NCBI GenBank assembly: GCA_012521935.1
Contig: JAAYLJ010000073.1
Location: 1-5,207, forward strand
Reading direction: 5' to 3'
DNA: 5,207 nucleotides
From: Campylobacteraceae bacterium
Lineage (GTDB): Bacteria > Campylobacterota > Campylobacteria > Campylobacterales > Campylobacteraceae
Positions within the stretch are counted from its first letter, which is position 1. Every line of letters starts with the position of its first letter. Both the position numbers and the translations under genes were made by a program. This document shows, piece by piece, positions 1 to 5,207 of the stretch. The notes beneath the pieces were generated by a model, which made no database searches, was not told the origin of the DNA, and was given only the letters and a program-made list of their open reading frames with translations.

Positions 1-43
1 CTCATCTTCCCTCCAAGGTTAAGCAGTTAGTTTAGTTTGGACA
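1..43 (-). mobile_element. Possible insertion-sequence end with start of a gene leaving the window
   Basis: Read on the minus strand, position 43 begins TGTCCAAACTAAAC. About 38 bases later there is a strong ribosome binding site, GGAGGG (complement of 9-14), followed four bases on by an ATG (complement of 3-5) that runs off the left edge. A minus-strand gene start here is reasonably supported by the site and spacing. The TG at the tip and the short leader before the start resemble the outer end of an IS3-type element with its first transposase frame, but only two codons are visible and the other end is not in the window. It may equally be the start of an ordinary divergent gene. Confidence 0.25.
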
Positions 44-188
44 CTCTAGGAAGTTAAAAAGTATGTTTATCTTTAGTTAAAATTTCAAAGCTTCACTTTT
101 TTTATTGTATTAATTATTTATCAAACTTTATTATACAGTATATGTCTATATCATCAAATTTTTAATCAGCTAATCAAGATTTTAAAGT

Positions 189-194
189 TATAAT
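189..194 (+). promoter_or_regulatory. Candidate -10 box for the small YdcH-like gene
   Basis: A perfect TATAAT lies 23 bases before the start codon at 218, in very T/A-rich DNA, which would give a leader of roughly 15-18 bases that just contains the ribosome binding site. No good -35 hexamer is seen at the right distance, which is normal for housekeeping promoters of Campylobacterota. In DNA this AT-rich a TATAAT can occur by chance, and a second AT-rich stretch at 130-150 (TATACAGTATAT) is an alternative. Confidence 0.35.
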
Positions 195-217
195 TTTAAA
201 ATTTTCAAGGAGAGAAT

Positions 218-445
218 ATGCTAAGTGAGTACAAAGATTTAATCCCAAAAATTAAAGCAGAAAATGTGCGTTTTGCAGCGATTTTTGAGAAACATGCACA
301 ACTTGATGAGGCGATAGAAAGCGCAGAATCAAGAAAAGAACACTTAGACAGAGTTCAAATTGATAGTATGAAAAAAGAGAAATTAAAGTTAAAAGATGAA
401 GCTTATGAGATAATTTTAACTTATAAGAAGGAAAATGGAATTTAA
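218..445 (+). CDS. Small YdcH/DUF465-family coiled-coil protein
   Basis: This is a 75-residue cytoplasmic protein with no signal peptide, membrane segment or cysteine. It resembles the YdcH (DUF465) family: an opening helix with a YKDLIPKIK pattern, then FAAIFEKHAQLDEAI, then a Lys/Glu-rich helix with KLKLKDEAYEIIL near the end. That is the typical length and layout of these short helical hairpin or coiled-coil proteins, whose biochemical role is unknown. The ATG is supported by AAGGAG at 207-212, five bases upstream. It is the only plus-strand gene in the window and stands alone, converging on the pirin gene and ending just before a shared hairpin. The family call rests on pattern recognition. 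SlyX-like proteins are a look-alike class, but the FxxxFEKHxxLD core favours YdcH. Confidence 0.85.
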   Translation: MLSEYKDLIPKIKAENVRFAAIFEKHAQLDEAIESAESRKEHLDRVQIDSMKKEKLKLKDEAYEIILTYKKENGI

Positions 446-460
446 CTTTAAAAGGCTCTA

Positions 461-488
461 GACTAATCACTAAACTTAGTGATTAGTC
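461..488. terminator. Bidirectional hairpin terminator between convergent genes
   Basis: GACTAATCACTA (461-472) and TAGTGATTAGTC (477-488) form a perfect 12-bp stem with a 4-base loop. The hairpin lies between the stop of the YdcH-like gene (443-445) and the stop of the convergent pirin gene (491-493). T-runs exist on both sides but are short and offset: TTTTT at 495-499 for plus-strand transcripts, and TTTT about ten bases past the stem for minus-strand ones. It is therefore a likely two-way terminator with a weak U-tract, and it may also act as a 3'-end stabiliser. Confidence 0.75.
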
Positions 489-490
489 CT

Positions 491-1192
491 CTACTTTTTC
501 ATATCGATGAATAAAAAATGAGATCTTTCGATAGCCTTTATCTTTAGATTTTTCTCTTTTGTGATCTCACACGCATCACCAAAATCAAGCTTAACCTCAT
601 CATTTAAAAGAGCCTTTCCCTCAATTTGCACAAAGTAAACTTGCCTACCCTCCTCTATCTCATAGTTAGCCACTTCTTCATTATCAAACTCACCAACATA
701 GATATTTACATCTTGATATATCTTTATAGGGCTCTTTCCTTCATGGTTTGAAACAATGTTTAAAAGCCTATTTTTCCTCTCATCTTCTTTGTATCTATGT
801 GAACCATAAAGTTTTGGCAGCCCTTTTTTTGGTGGGAAAATCCAAATTTGTAAAAGTCTTAAATCTACACTGCCTTCATTTTTTTCACTATGAAATATCC
901 CATCTCCAGCGCTTAAGTACTGTACTTCGCCTCTTTTTAAACTCTCGCTATTACCCATTGAGTCTTTATGAGTGATCTCTCCATCAACTATGTATGAGAT
1001 TATCTCCATGTTTTCATGCGGGTGCATTTCAAAGCCAGTTTGCGGTTTTACAATGTCATCATTTAAAACTCTAAGTACTCCAAAATGGACATTTGCAGGG
1101 TTTCTATACTCTGCAAAACTAAAATGAAAATAGCTTTTTAGCCATCCTAAATCTGATCTTCCCATATTCTTTTTTGGAAGTTTTTTAAGCAT
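491..1192 (-). CDS. Pirin family protein (YhaK/YhhW-like cupin)
   Basis: This is a 233-residue cytoplasmic bicupin, the usual length of short bacterial pirins such as E. coli YhaK and YhhW. The N-terminal cupin shows the family opening (GWLKSYFHFSFAEYRNP, residues 16-32). It keeps the four expected metal ligands: His57 and His59 in HPHE, and His101 and Glu103 in FHSE. Related proteins bind Fe, Ni or Cu; some have quercetin 2,3-dioxygenase activity in vitro, but the natural substrate is generally unknown. I chose ATG 1192 because AGGAGG (complement of 1197-1202) precedes it and the protein then starts where relatives do. A TTG at 1222 would add ten residues without support. It is the last gene of the regulator-yceI-pirin operon, 33 bases after yceI, and ends at the shared hairpin. 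The only cysteine is in the C-terminal half (DACEIT). Confidence 0.93.
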   Translation of the reverse strand: MLKKLPKKNMGRSDLGWLKSYFHFSFAEYRNPANVHFGVLRVLNDDIVKPQTGFEMHPHENMEIISYIVDGEITHKDSMGNSESLKRGEVQYLSAGDGIFHSEKNEGSVDLRLLQIWIFPPKKGLPKLYGSHRYKEDERKNRLLNIVSNHEGKSPIKIYQDVNIYVGEFDNEEVANYEIEEGRQVYFVQIEGKALLNDEVKLDFGDACEITKEKNLKIKAIERSHFLFIDMKK

Positions 1193-1225
1193 ACTTCCTC
1201 CTTTTATGCTTAGCCTAACCAAGCA

Positions 1226-1765
1226 CTACTGCAAGTTACCCTCCACTTCTATCTTTAGCTTTACCTCATCACCAACAGCGACAGCTCCAGCCTCTATGAT
1301 TTGATTCCAAGTGATTCCAAAGTCACTTCTTTTTATCTTTCCCTCAAGCGAAAAGCCAGCTTTTGAAGCAAAAGCTCCACCATTTTCAAGGTTTAATTTT
1401 ACATTTTTTGTTACACCTTTAATAGTCAAATCCCCATAAACTGCCTCTTGTTCTACTTTTGTTGCCTTAAATGTAATTTTTGGAAACTTTTGTGCGTCAA
1501 AAAAATCAGCAGACTTTAAATGCGCATCTCTTTTCTCAATGGAAGTATCAATGGAAGCTACCTCCACCTCAGCTTCTAGCGCTTTTAAAGCATTGTTTTT
1601 CTCATCATATTCAAATGTTCCAGAAAACTCATTGAACTTTCCTACGACATTTGAAACCATCATGTGTCTTACGCTAAAACCAACATTTGAATGAGCCACA
1701 TCTACACTGTAAGTTCCTGCTAGCAGTGAACTAGCAACCAAGACTGATGAACTAAGCTTTTTCAT
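1226..1765 (-). CDS. yceI: YceI-family periplasmic lipid-binding protein
   Basis: This 179-residue protein has a short Sec-type signal (MKK, then a hydrophobic stretch at about residues 8-17) and then a complete YceI domain. Hallmarks are TYSVDVAHSNVGFSVRHMMVS (about 18-38), the central RDAHLKSADFFDAQKFPKITF segment, GDLTIKGVTK, and the C-terminal GDEVKLKIEVEG. YceI proteins are lipocalin-like beta barrels that bind polyisoprenoid or amphipathic lipid ligands, and are often induced by stress. It most likely acts in the periplasm. The signal is short, ending almost where the domain begins, so the cleavage site is uncertain. The start ATG overlaps the regulator's TGA by four bases (ATGA), with AAGGAG (complement of 1771-1776) five bases upstream inside the regulator gene, indicating translational coupling. 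There are no cysteines. Confidence 0.93.
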   Translation of the reverse strand: MKKLSSSVLVASSLLAGTYSVDVAHSNVGFSVRHMMVSNVVGKFNEFSGTFEYDEKNNALKALEAEVEVASIDTSIEKRDAHLKSADFFDAQKFPKITFKATKVEQEAVYGDLTIKGVTKNVKLNLENGGAFASKAGFSLEGKIKRSDFGITWNQIIEAGAVAVGDEVKLKIEVEGNLQ

Positions 1766-2217
1766 CTTTTCTCCTTTTTTTCTTGATATATTTTATTTAA
1801 TAAACTATGCAAAACTTTCAACTCTTCATCACTCAAAACAGATAGAAAATCTTTTAAATTTTTAGCATGTTTTGGAAAAACCTCTTGCATTATTTGGCTT
1901 GCATCTTTAGTGATTGACAAAATCGATACTCTGCTATCTTTTTTATCTTTTTTAGATACAACAAATCCATCTCGTACAAGGTTTCTAACCACTACTGTAA
2001 TGTTTCCAGGGGTGCTCATGGTGAGCTTAGTAATGGAGCTAATATTTAAATCTCCCAAATGATAAAGTGCTTCTAAAACTTTAAACTGATTAAATGTAAG
2101 GTTGTGTCTTGATAAAAAACTATCTGTTTCATTGTTTATTATATTTGAAACTCTAAGTAGCCTCATGATAGTCTTCATTGACTTATCAGCTCTTTTTCCA
2201 TATGTTTTTATATTCAT
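1762..2217 (-). CDS. MarR-family transcriptional regulator
   Basis: This is a 151-residue dimeric winged-helix regulator. Helix 1 and the dimer region lie at about residues 10-40. The wHTH begins at LTFNQFKVLEAL (40-51), the recognition helix is around STPGNITVVVRNLVRDGF (68-85), and the wing is KKDKKDSRVSILSIT. A C-terminal dimer helix follows (SDEELKVLHSLLNKIY). It has no cysteine at all, so thiol oxidation of the OhrR/MgrA type cannot be how it senses; a bound ligand is more likely (inference). The ATG at 2217 has TAAGGA (complement of 2224-2229) six bases upstream. It is the first gene of an operon with yceI and pirin, and the palindrome in its own promoter suggests it represses itself and those genes. 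Which compound releases it cannot be told from sequence. Confidence 0.92.
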   Translation of the reverse strand: MNIKTYGKRADKSMKTIMRLLRVSNIINNETDSFLSRHNLTFNQFKVLEALYHLGDLNISSITKLTMSTPGNITVVVRNLVRDGFVVSKKDKKDSRVSILSITKDASQIMQEVFPKHAKNLKDFLSVLSDEELKVLHSLLNKIYQEKKEKR

Positions 2218-2235
2218 ATTAAATCCTTAAGAAAG

Positions 2236-2264
2236 ATTATAGTACTAATTAGTACTATTGTCAA
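2236..2264 (-). promoter_or_regulatory. Perfect sigma-70 promoter of the regulator-yceI-pirin operon
   Basis: On the minus strand TTGACA (complement of 2259-2264) is followed by exactly 17 bases and then TATAAT (complement of 2236-2241), with both boxes matching the consensus at every position. Transcription would start near 2229, giving a leader of only about 12 bases that begins at the ribosome binding site. Housekeeping promoters in Campylobacterota usually lack a clear -35 box, so this is an unusually strong-looking promoter and fits one held down by a repressor. Confidence 0.88.
2239..2258. promoter_or_regulatory. 20-bp palindromic operator, probable MarR-type repressor site
   Basis: ATAGTACTAA is followed directly by TTAGTACTAT, a perfect 20-bp inverted repeat. 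It contains two copies of TAGTACTA whose starts are 10 bp apart, one helical turn, as suits a dimeric winged-helix protein. It covers the whole spacer of the promoter and the first three bases of the -10 box, so a bound dimer would exclude RNA polymerase. Assignment to the adjacent MarR-family regulator is inference from position, symmetry and size. Confidence 0.85.
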
Positions 2265-2298
2265 ATGAGTGTATAAGTTTTGCCAAAATAGAGAAAAT

Positions 2299-2946
2299 CT
2301 ATATTTTTAATACGCCTTTTTTAACTCTATTTTTACAAAATTCAACTATTTTTCCATGAAACCTTGCATAAACTTCACACAAACTAATCTCTTTTCCATA
2401 AAGCTCATTCAAGCCTTTAGCGTCTCCAAGTCCCTCTTTTAGCCAGCTGGCTATCTCATCATAACACTCAAACTCATATCCAAAATGAGCTAAGAGTATT
2501 TGGGTGTATCTATCTACAACCATCTCCTCTTTTTTACAAGCGTAACAAAGAATGGAATCAGCGCTCTCTTTTCCTATCCCTTTTTGAGCCAAAAGCCACT
2601 CTCTATCAACTCTTTCTTGAAAGTTTTCAAAATCTCCAAACTCATTTAAAATCTCATTTGCTAACTTTATGAGTCTTAATGATTTTTGTCTAAAAAAACC
2701 TGAACTTTTTATAAGCTCACCTAAAAACAAAGGCTCTAAAGATGCTAATTTTTCTAAAGATAAAAGATCTCTTACCTTTAAATTCTCCAGCGACTCTTCT
2801 ACTCTTTCCCATTTTGTTTGCTGAGTTAAAACTGCCCCAACAACTACTTCAAAACTCCCACTATTTGGCCACCAGTAAGGATCTCTTAAACTTGCATTTA
2901 TATCTTGGTTTTTTAAAAATTCAAGCAGTTCAAAACTACAATTCAT
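2299..2946 (-). CDS. magIII: MagIII-type 3-methyladenine DNA glycosylase
   Basis: This 215-residue member of the endonuclease III/HhH superfamily resembles Helicobacter pylori MagIII, which removes 3-methyladenine from alkylated DNA. Visible parts are YWWPN (residues 24-28), GAVLTQQTKW (37-46), the helix-hairpin-helix QKGIGKESAD (121-130), the catalytic Asp145 in MVVDRY, and ARFHGKIVEFCK (194-205), whose Lys205 matches the lysine reported as carbamylated in MagIII. The four-cysteine iron-sulphur cluster of Nth is absent, as in MagIII. A longer frame begins at 2982, but ATG 2946 is preferred: AAAGG lies six bases upstream and the protein then opens MNCSFELLEFLK, matching the MagIII N-terminus. 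It overlaps the end of the ymdB-like gene by 11 bases and is last in the cluster. Trp46 stands where H. pylori MagIII, as I recall it, has base-stacking Phe45. A general Nth-like enzyme is the less likely alternative. Confidence 0.88.
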   Translation of the reverse strand: MNCSFELLEFLKNQDINASLRDPYWWPNSGSFEVVVGAVLTQQTKWERVEESLENLKVRDLLSLEKLASLEPLFLGELIKSSGFFRQKSLRLIKLANEILNEFGDFENFQERVDREWLLAQKGIGKESADSILCYACKKEEMVVDRYTQILLAHFGYEFECYDEIASWLKEGLGDAKGLNELYGKEISLCEVYARFHGKIVEFCKNRVKKGVLKI

Positions 2947-3739
2947 GCCATGCCTTTGTAGTAAAAACACTGTCTTTATCATAAATTTTTATCTTAAAAG
3001 CATCAATACACTCTTTTTCCTCAAGCTCAAAAACTACCATTTGAAAAATCTCTTTGCACTCTTTAGGTATCTCTAGTGGATATGAAATCCCTGTTAGTGC
3101 CCTTTTTAATGGGCTTTGAACTGCCATTCCCAAGACTCCATCTCTACATCCAGTAAGCCCTATGTCAGTTAAATATCCTGTTTTTTGATAAATTTGTAAA
3201 TCATCTGTGCCAACATGAGTGTGAGTCCCTACAATGGCACTAACCTTGCCTTTTAAAAGATGTAAAAGCATCTGTTTTTCACTTGTTGCTTCTGCGTGAA
3301 AATCTATGAAAACTCCATCATTTGGCTCTAAATTCTCCAAAGCTTGCAAAATTTCTACAAAAACATTTTGACTTTGAGGCATTGCATAGTGTCCCATCAA
3401 ATTTATGACTGCCAAAGTCCCTTTTTCACTCTTTAAATATCCAATACCACTCCCAGGAACTCCTAAAGGATAGTTAAGTGGCCTTAAAATAGGCATTTCA
3501 TCCATGTACTCAATGATCTCTTTTTTATCCCATGAGTGGTTTCCGCCTGTTAGCAAATCTACTCCATTATTTAAAAGCTCTTTTGCATTTTTTCTATTTA
3601 TGCCAAAACCATGGCTAACATTTTCACCGTTTGCTATGACAAAATCTAGCCCATACTCTTCTTTTAATCTAGGCAAATACTCTTTTACTAGCGCTCTTCC
3701 AGGCTTTCCTACTATATCTCCAATAAATCCAAATCTCAA
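2936..3739 (-). CDS. ymdB: YmdB-type metallophosphoesterase (TIGR00282 family)
   Basis: This 267-residue cytoplasmic protein matches the Bacillus YmdB family, not the unrelated E. coli macrodomain protein of the same name. All expected metal ligands are visible: Asp8 (FIGD), Glu39 and Asn40 (NGEN), Asn67 and His68 (GGNH), His148 in DFHAEATSEK, and His173 and His175 in GTHTH. Characterised members are phosphodiesterases with 2',3'-cyclic nucleotide activity and affect biofilm and motility decisions in Bacillus; the role in Campylobacterota is unknown. The start is a TTG (complement of 3737-3739), forced because the conserved MRxxFIGD opening begins there. It overlaps the TGA of the ATPase gene by four bases (TTGA) and has only a weak AGAGA-like site, so its translation probably depends on ribosomes finishing the upstream gene. 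Its 3' end overlaps magIII by 11 bases. Confidence 0.93.
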   Translation of the reverse strand: MRFGFIGDIVGKPGRALVKEYLPRLKEEYGLDFVIANGENVSHGFGINRKNAKELLNNGVDLLTGGNHSWDKKEIIEYMDEMPILRPLNYPLGVPGSGIGYLKSEKGTLAVINLMGHYAMPQSQNVFVEILQALENLEPNDGVFIDFHAEATSEKQMLLHLLKGKVSAIVGTHTHVGTDDLQIYQKTGYLTDIGLTGCRDGVLGMAVQSPLKRALTGISYPLEIPKECKEIFQMVVFELEEKECIDAFKIKIYDKDSVFTTKAWHEL

Positions 3740-4518
3740 TTTTTTCTCTTTATAAACTTATCTTTAAAACTATTATAAAACTGTTTCGCAGTTCTGCCAC
3801 TTCTTGAAGCTCTAAGAGCTGAAAACTCCTTAGCTTCTTGATGCAATAACTCCCTATCTCCATCAAAATCTTTAAAATAAAAATCAACCGTATCTAAATA
3901 ATCTTTTAGCGTTCCATGATAAAATGAGAGCCATAATCCAAATCTATCTGATAGTGAAATTCTCTCTTCCACCGCGTCACCATAGTGCAATTCACCGCGC
4001 CTTACTACTGCATTATCATTATCAGCTATATCTTCACTTACAAGGTGCCTTCTATTTGAAGTAGCGCAAATTAAAACATTGTTTGCAGGTGCTTCGATGG
4101 AGCCCTCTAAAGTGGATTTTAATCCCTTATAGCTGCTATCACCTGCTTCAAATGAAAGATCATCACAAAATATTAGAAAATAGTACGGAAGTACTCTTAA
4201 GCTATCTATAATGTCTGGAAGATCAGATAAATCATCCCTAGCTACCTCAATAACTCTTAGCTTTTTAGCATGAAACTCCATAAGCATAGCTTTAATTAAA
4301 GAGGACTTTCCAGTTCCCCTAGCTCCCCATAAAAGCACATGGTTGAAGGTTTTTCCCTCAATGAAACGCATCACATTTTCAACCATTTGTTCTTTTTGAT
4401 TATCTATGCCAATTAACTCATTTAAATATACTTTATCTACTTCATTTACAGGTCGCAAAATCCCTTTTTTAGCTCTCCAAATAGCAGCAAGGGTTTTTGC
4501 CCAAACTATTTTTTGCAT
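3736..4518 (-). CDS. DUF815-family P-loop ATPase
   Basis: This 260-residue AAA+-like ATPase belongs to the DUF815 family (COG2607 type). The Walker A motif is GARGTGKS at residues 65-72, Walker B is FLIFCDD at 114-120, and sensor 1 is CATSN at 151-155. An arginine-finger-like DRFG sits at 191-194 and a sensor-2-like RASRSGRTAKQF at 237-248. The segment before Walker A (LIGIDNQKEQMVENVMRF) is the typical family lead-in. No signal peptide or membrane segment is seen. Members are widespread and annotated only as ATP-binding proteins; no substrate is established. ATG 4518 is one base after the mfd stop, with AAGGAG (complement of 4526-4531) inside the end of mfd, so the two are co-transcribed and probably coupled. 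A link to transcription-coupled repair is suggested only by position. Confidence 0.9.
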   Translation of the reverse strand: MQKIVWAKTLAAIWRAKKGILRPVNEVDKVYLNELIGIDNQKEQMVENVMRFIEGKTFNHVLLWGARGTGKSSLIKAMLMEFHAKKLRVIEVARDDLSDLPDIIDSLRVLPYYFLIFCDDLSFEAGDSSYKGLKSTLEGSIEAPANNVLICATSNRRHLVSEDIADNDNAVVRRGELHYGDAVEERISLSDRFGLWLSFYHGTLKDYLDTVDFYFKDFDGDRELLHQEAKEFSALRASRSGRTAKQFYNSFKDKFIKRKN

Positions 4519-4519
4519 A

Positions 4520-5207
4520 CTATTTCTCCTTTTTTCGTAACTCTTGTAAGATGGTAGCTAAAATATCATCGTCATCTTTGCTTGGAGATTTTAAACTCTT
4601 TTTTTCGCCATTTAAATATTTTATTGTTATATTTTGAGCATAATTTCCAATGGAAAAGATGTCATCTTTTAAAGCTAAGATTTTCACTATTATCACTTGC
4701 AAAAATGAGAGTGAGTAAACATCTAATTTACCAAATCTATCCTCCATCTCCTCTTCTATCTCATGAACTTCAAAAACATTTTGACACTTGCTAAGTCTTC
4801 TATAAAGCTCTAGTCTCACCCTATCTTGAGCGATAAATTCGGAGGAGAGATACGCACTTACAGTTAAATTTAATTCCACATCTTTTCTTTGTGGAATTTG
4901 CCTATTCATTAGAGTATTTATAGCCTCTTCTAGCATCTTTAAGTAGAGTGAATAGCCTATGTTTTTGATATGTCCACTTTGAGCTTTTCCTATCAAATTT
5001 CCGCCACCTCTTATCTCTAAATCATGATAGGCTAAAACTGATCCGCTCCCTAAAAATGAGTTACTCTCAAGTGCTAATAGTCTTTTTTTAGCTTGTGGGG
5101 TTAAATTTTCTTTATCATTTACTAAAAAGTAGCAAAACCCTTGCCTGCTCCCTCTTCCTACTCTACCTCTTAACTGGTGCAAATCAGCCATCCCAAAATG
5201 ATATGAA
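4520..5207 (-). CDS. mfd: Transcription-repair coupling factor Mfd, C-terminal part
   Basis: This is the last 228 residues of Mfd; the gene continues past the right edge. Mfd is a DNA translocase that pushes stalled RNA polymerase off lesions and recruits UvrA. Counting from the Met at 5191, which is internal and not the start, helicase motif VI QLRGRVGR is at 6-13. The translocation (TRG) region follows with AYHDLEIRGGGNLIGKAQSG (54-73) and IGYSLYLKMLEEAI. The C-terminal regulatory domain (TRCF) spans about 105-200, with DRVRLELYRRLS and EIEEEMEDRFGKLD. In frame upstream, SYHFG completes the usual HFGxADLHQLRGRVGR signature. RecG shares motif VI and TRG but lacks the final domain. The tail ends in a KDDDD stretch and RKKEK. 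It appears intact within the window and overlaps the ribosome binding site of the ATPase gene. Confidence 0.96.
   Translation of the reverse strand, partial: SYHFGMADLHQLRGRVGRGSRQGFCYFLVNDKENLTPQAKKRLLALESNSFLGSGSVLAYHDLEIRGGGNLIGKAQSGHIKNIGYSLYLKMLEEAINTLMNRQIPQRKDVELNLTVSAYLSSEFIAQDRVRLELYRRLSKCQNVFEVHEIEEEMEDRFGKLDVYSLSFLQVIIVKILALKDDIFSIGNYAQNITIKYLNGEKKSLKSPSKDDDDILATILQELRKKEK

Noticed and set aside
80..111. T-run at 97-103 as a possible terminator or small RNA end
   Set aside because: Only a 4-bp stem (AAAG/CTTT) can be drawn before it, and no transcript unit ending there is visible.
192..203. AATTTTAAAATT palindrome just before the YdcH-like gene
   Set aside because: Purely A/T palindromes of this length are common in such AT-rich intergenic DNA and nothing else supports a binding site.
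915..927. AAGTACTGTACTT, an inverted repeat inside the pirin gene resembling the operator half-site AGTACT
   Set aside because: The spacing differs from the promoter palindrome, it lies well within coding sequence for the conserved VQYLSAGDG region, and a short match like this is expected by chance in AT-rich DNA.
1190..1222. Longer pirin frame starting with TTG at 1222
   Set aside because: ATG 1192 has AGGAGG at a workable distance and gives the normal family N-terminus; the TTG has no comparable support.
2288..2302. Possible terminator after magIII: ATAGA/TCTAT stem followed by TTTT on the minus strand
   Set aside because: The stem has only five mostly A-T pairs and one base pair overlaps the stop codon region; too weak to call. 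Read-through from the mfd cluster into the regulator operon cannot be excluded.
3504..3755. Open frames on the plus strand opposite the phosphoesterase, and similar ones opposite magIII, mfd and pirin
   Set aside because: They are antisense shadows of conserved minus-strand genes, with no recognisable motifs and low-complexity Phe/Leu/Ser-rich translations.

Overview
This is an AT-rich window whose proteins look like those of a member of the Campylobacterota (Epsilonproteobacteria), for example a Sulfurimonas-, Sulfurospirillum- or Campylobacter-like organism. The strongest taxonomic clue is a MagIII-type 3-methyladenine DNA glycosylase, the Helicobacter branch of the endonuclease III superfamily. 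The low G+C coding style and Mfd C-terminus also fit. No species can be named from the sequence alone.

Layout, left to right. Positions 1-217 are non-coding apart from a possible gene start, perhaps the edge of an insertion sequence, leaving the window on the minus strand. A small plus-strand gene (218-445) encodes a YdcH/DUF465-type coiled-coil protein. It converges on a minus-strand operon and the two share a perfect 12-bp stem hairpin at 461-488. The minus-strand operon is transcribed right to left as marR-family regulator (2217-1762), yceI (1765-1226) and pirin (1192-491). In front of the regulator lies a perfect consensus sigma-70 promoter, TTGACA-17 bp-TATAAT. Its spacer is filled by a perfect 20-bp palindrome, an almost textbook autoregulated promoter/operator.

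From 2299 to the right edge lies a second minus-strand cluster, in transcription order mfd (3' part only), a DUF815 P-loop ATPase, a YmdB-type metallophosphoesterase and magIII. The genes are separated by 1 bp or overlap by 4 and 11 bp, so they are probably one translationally coupled operon whose promoter lies beyond the window. Two of its genes are DNA repair enzymes (transcription-coupled repair and alkylation base excision); the other two have poorly defined roles.

I see no RNA gene, CRISPR array or complete mobile element. All the genes belong to known families. The most interesting points are the regulator's promoter architecture, the cysteine-free regulator controlling a YceI/pirin pair, and the coupling of the uncharacterised DUF815 ATPase to mfd and a base-excision glycosylase.
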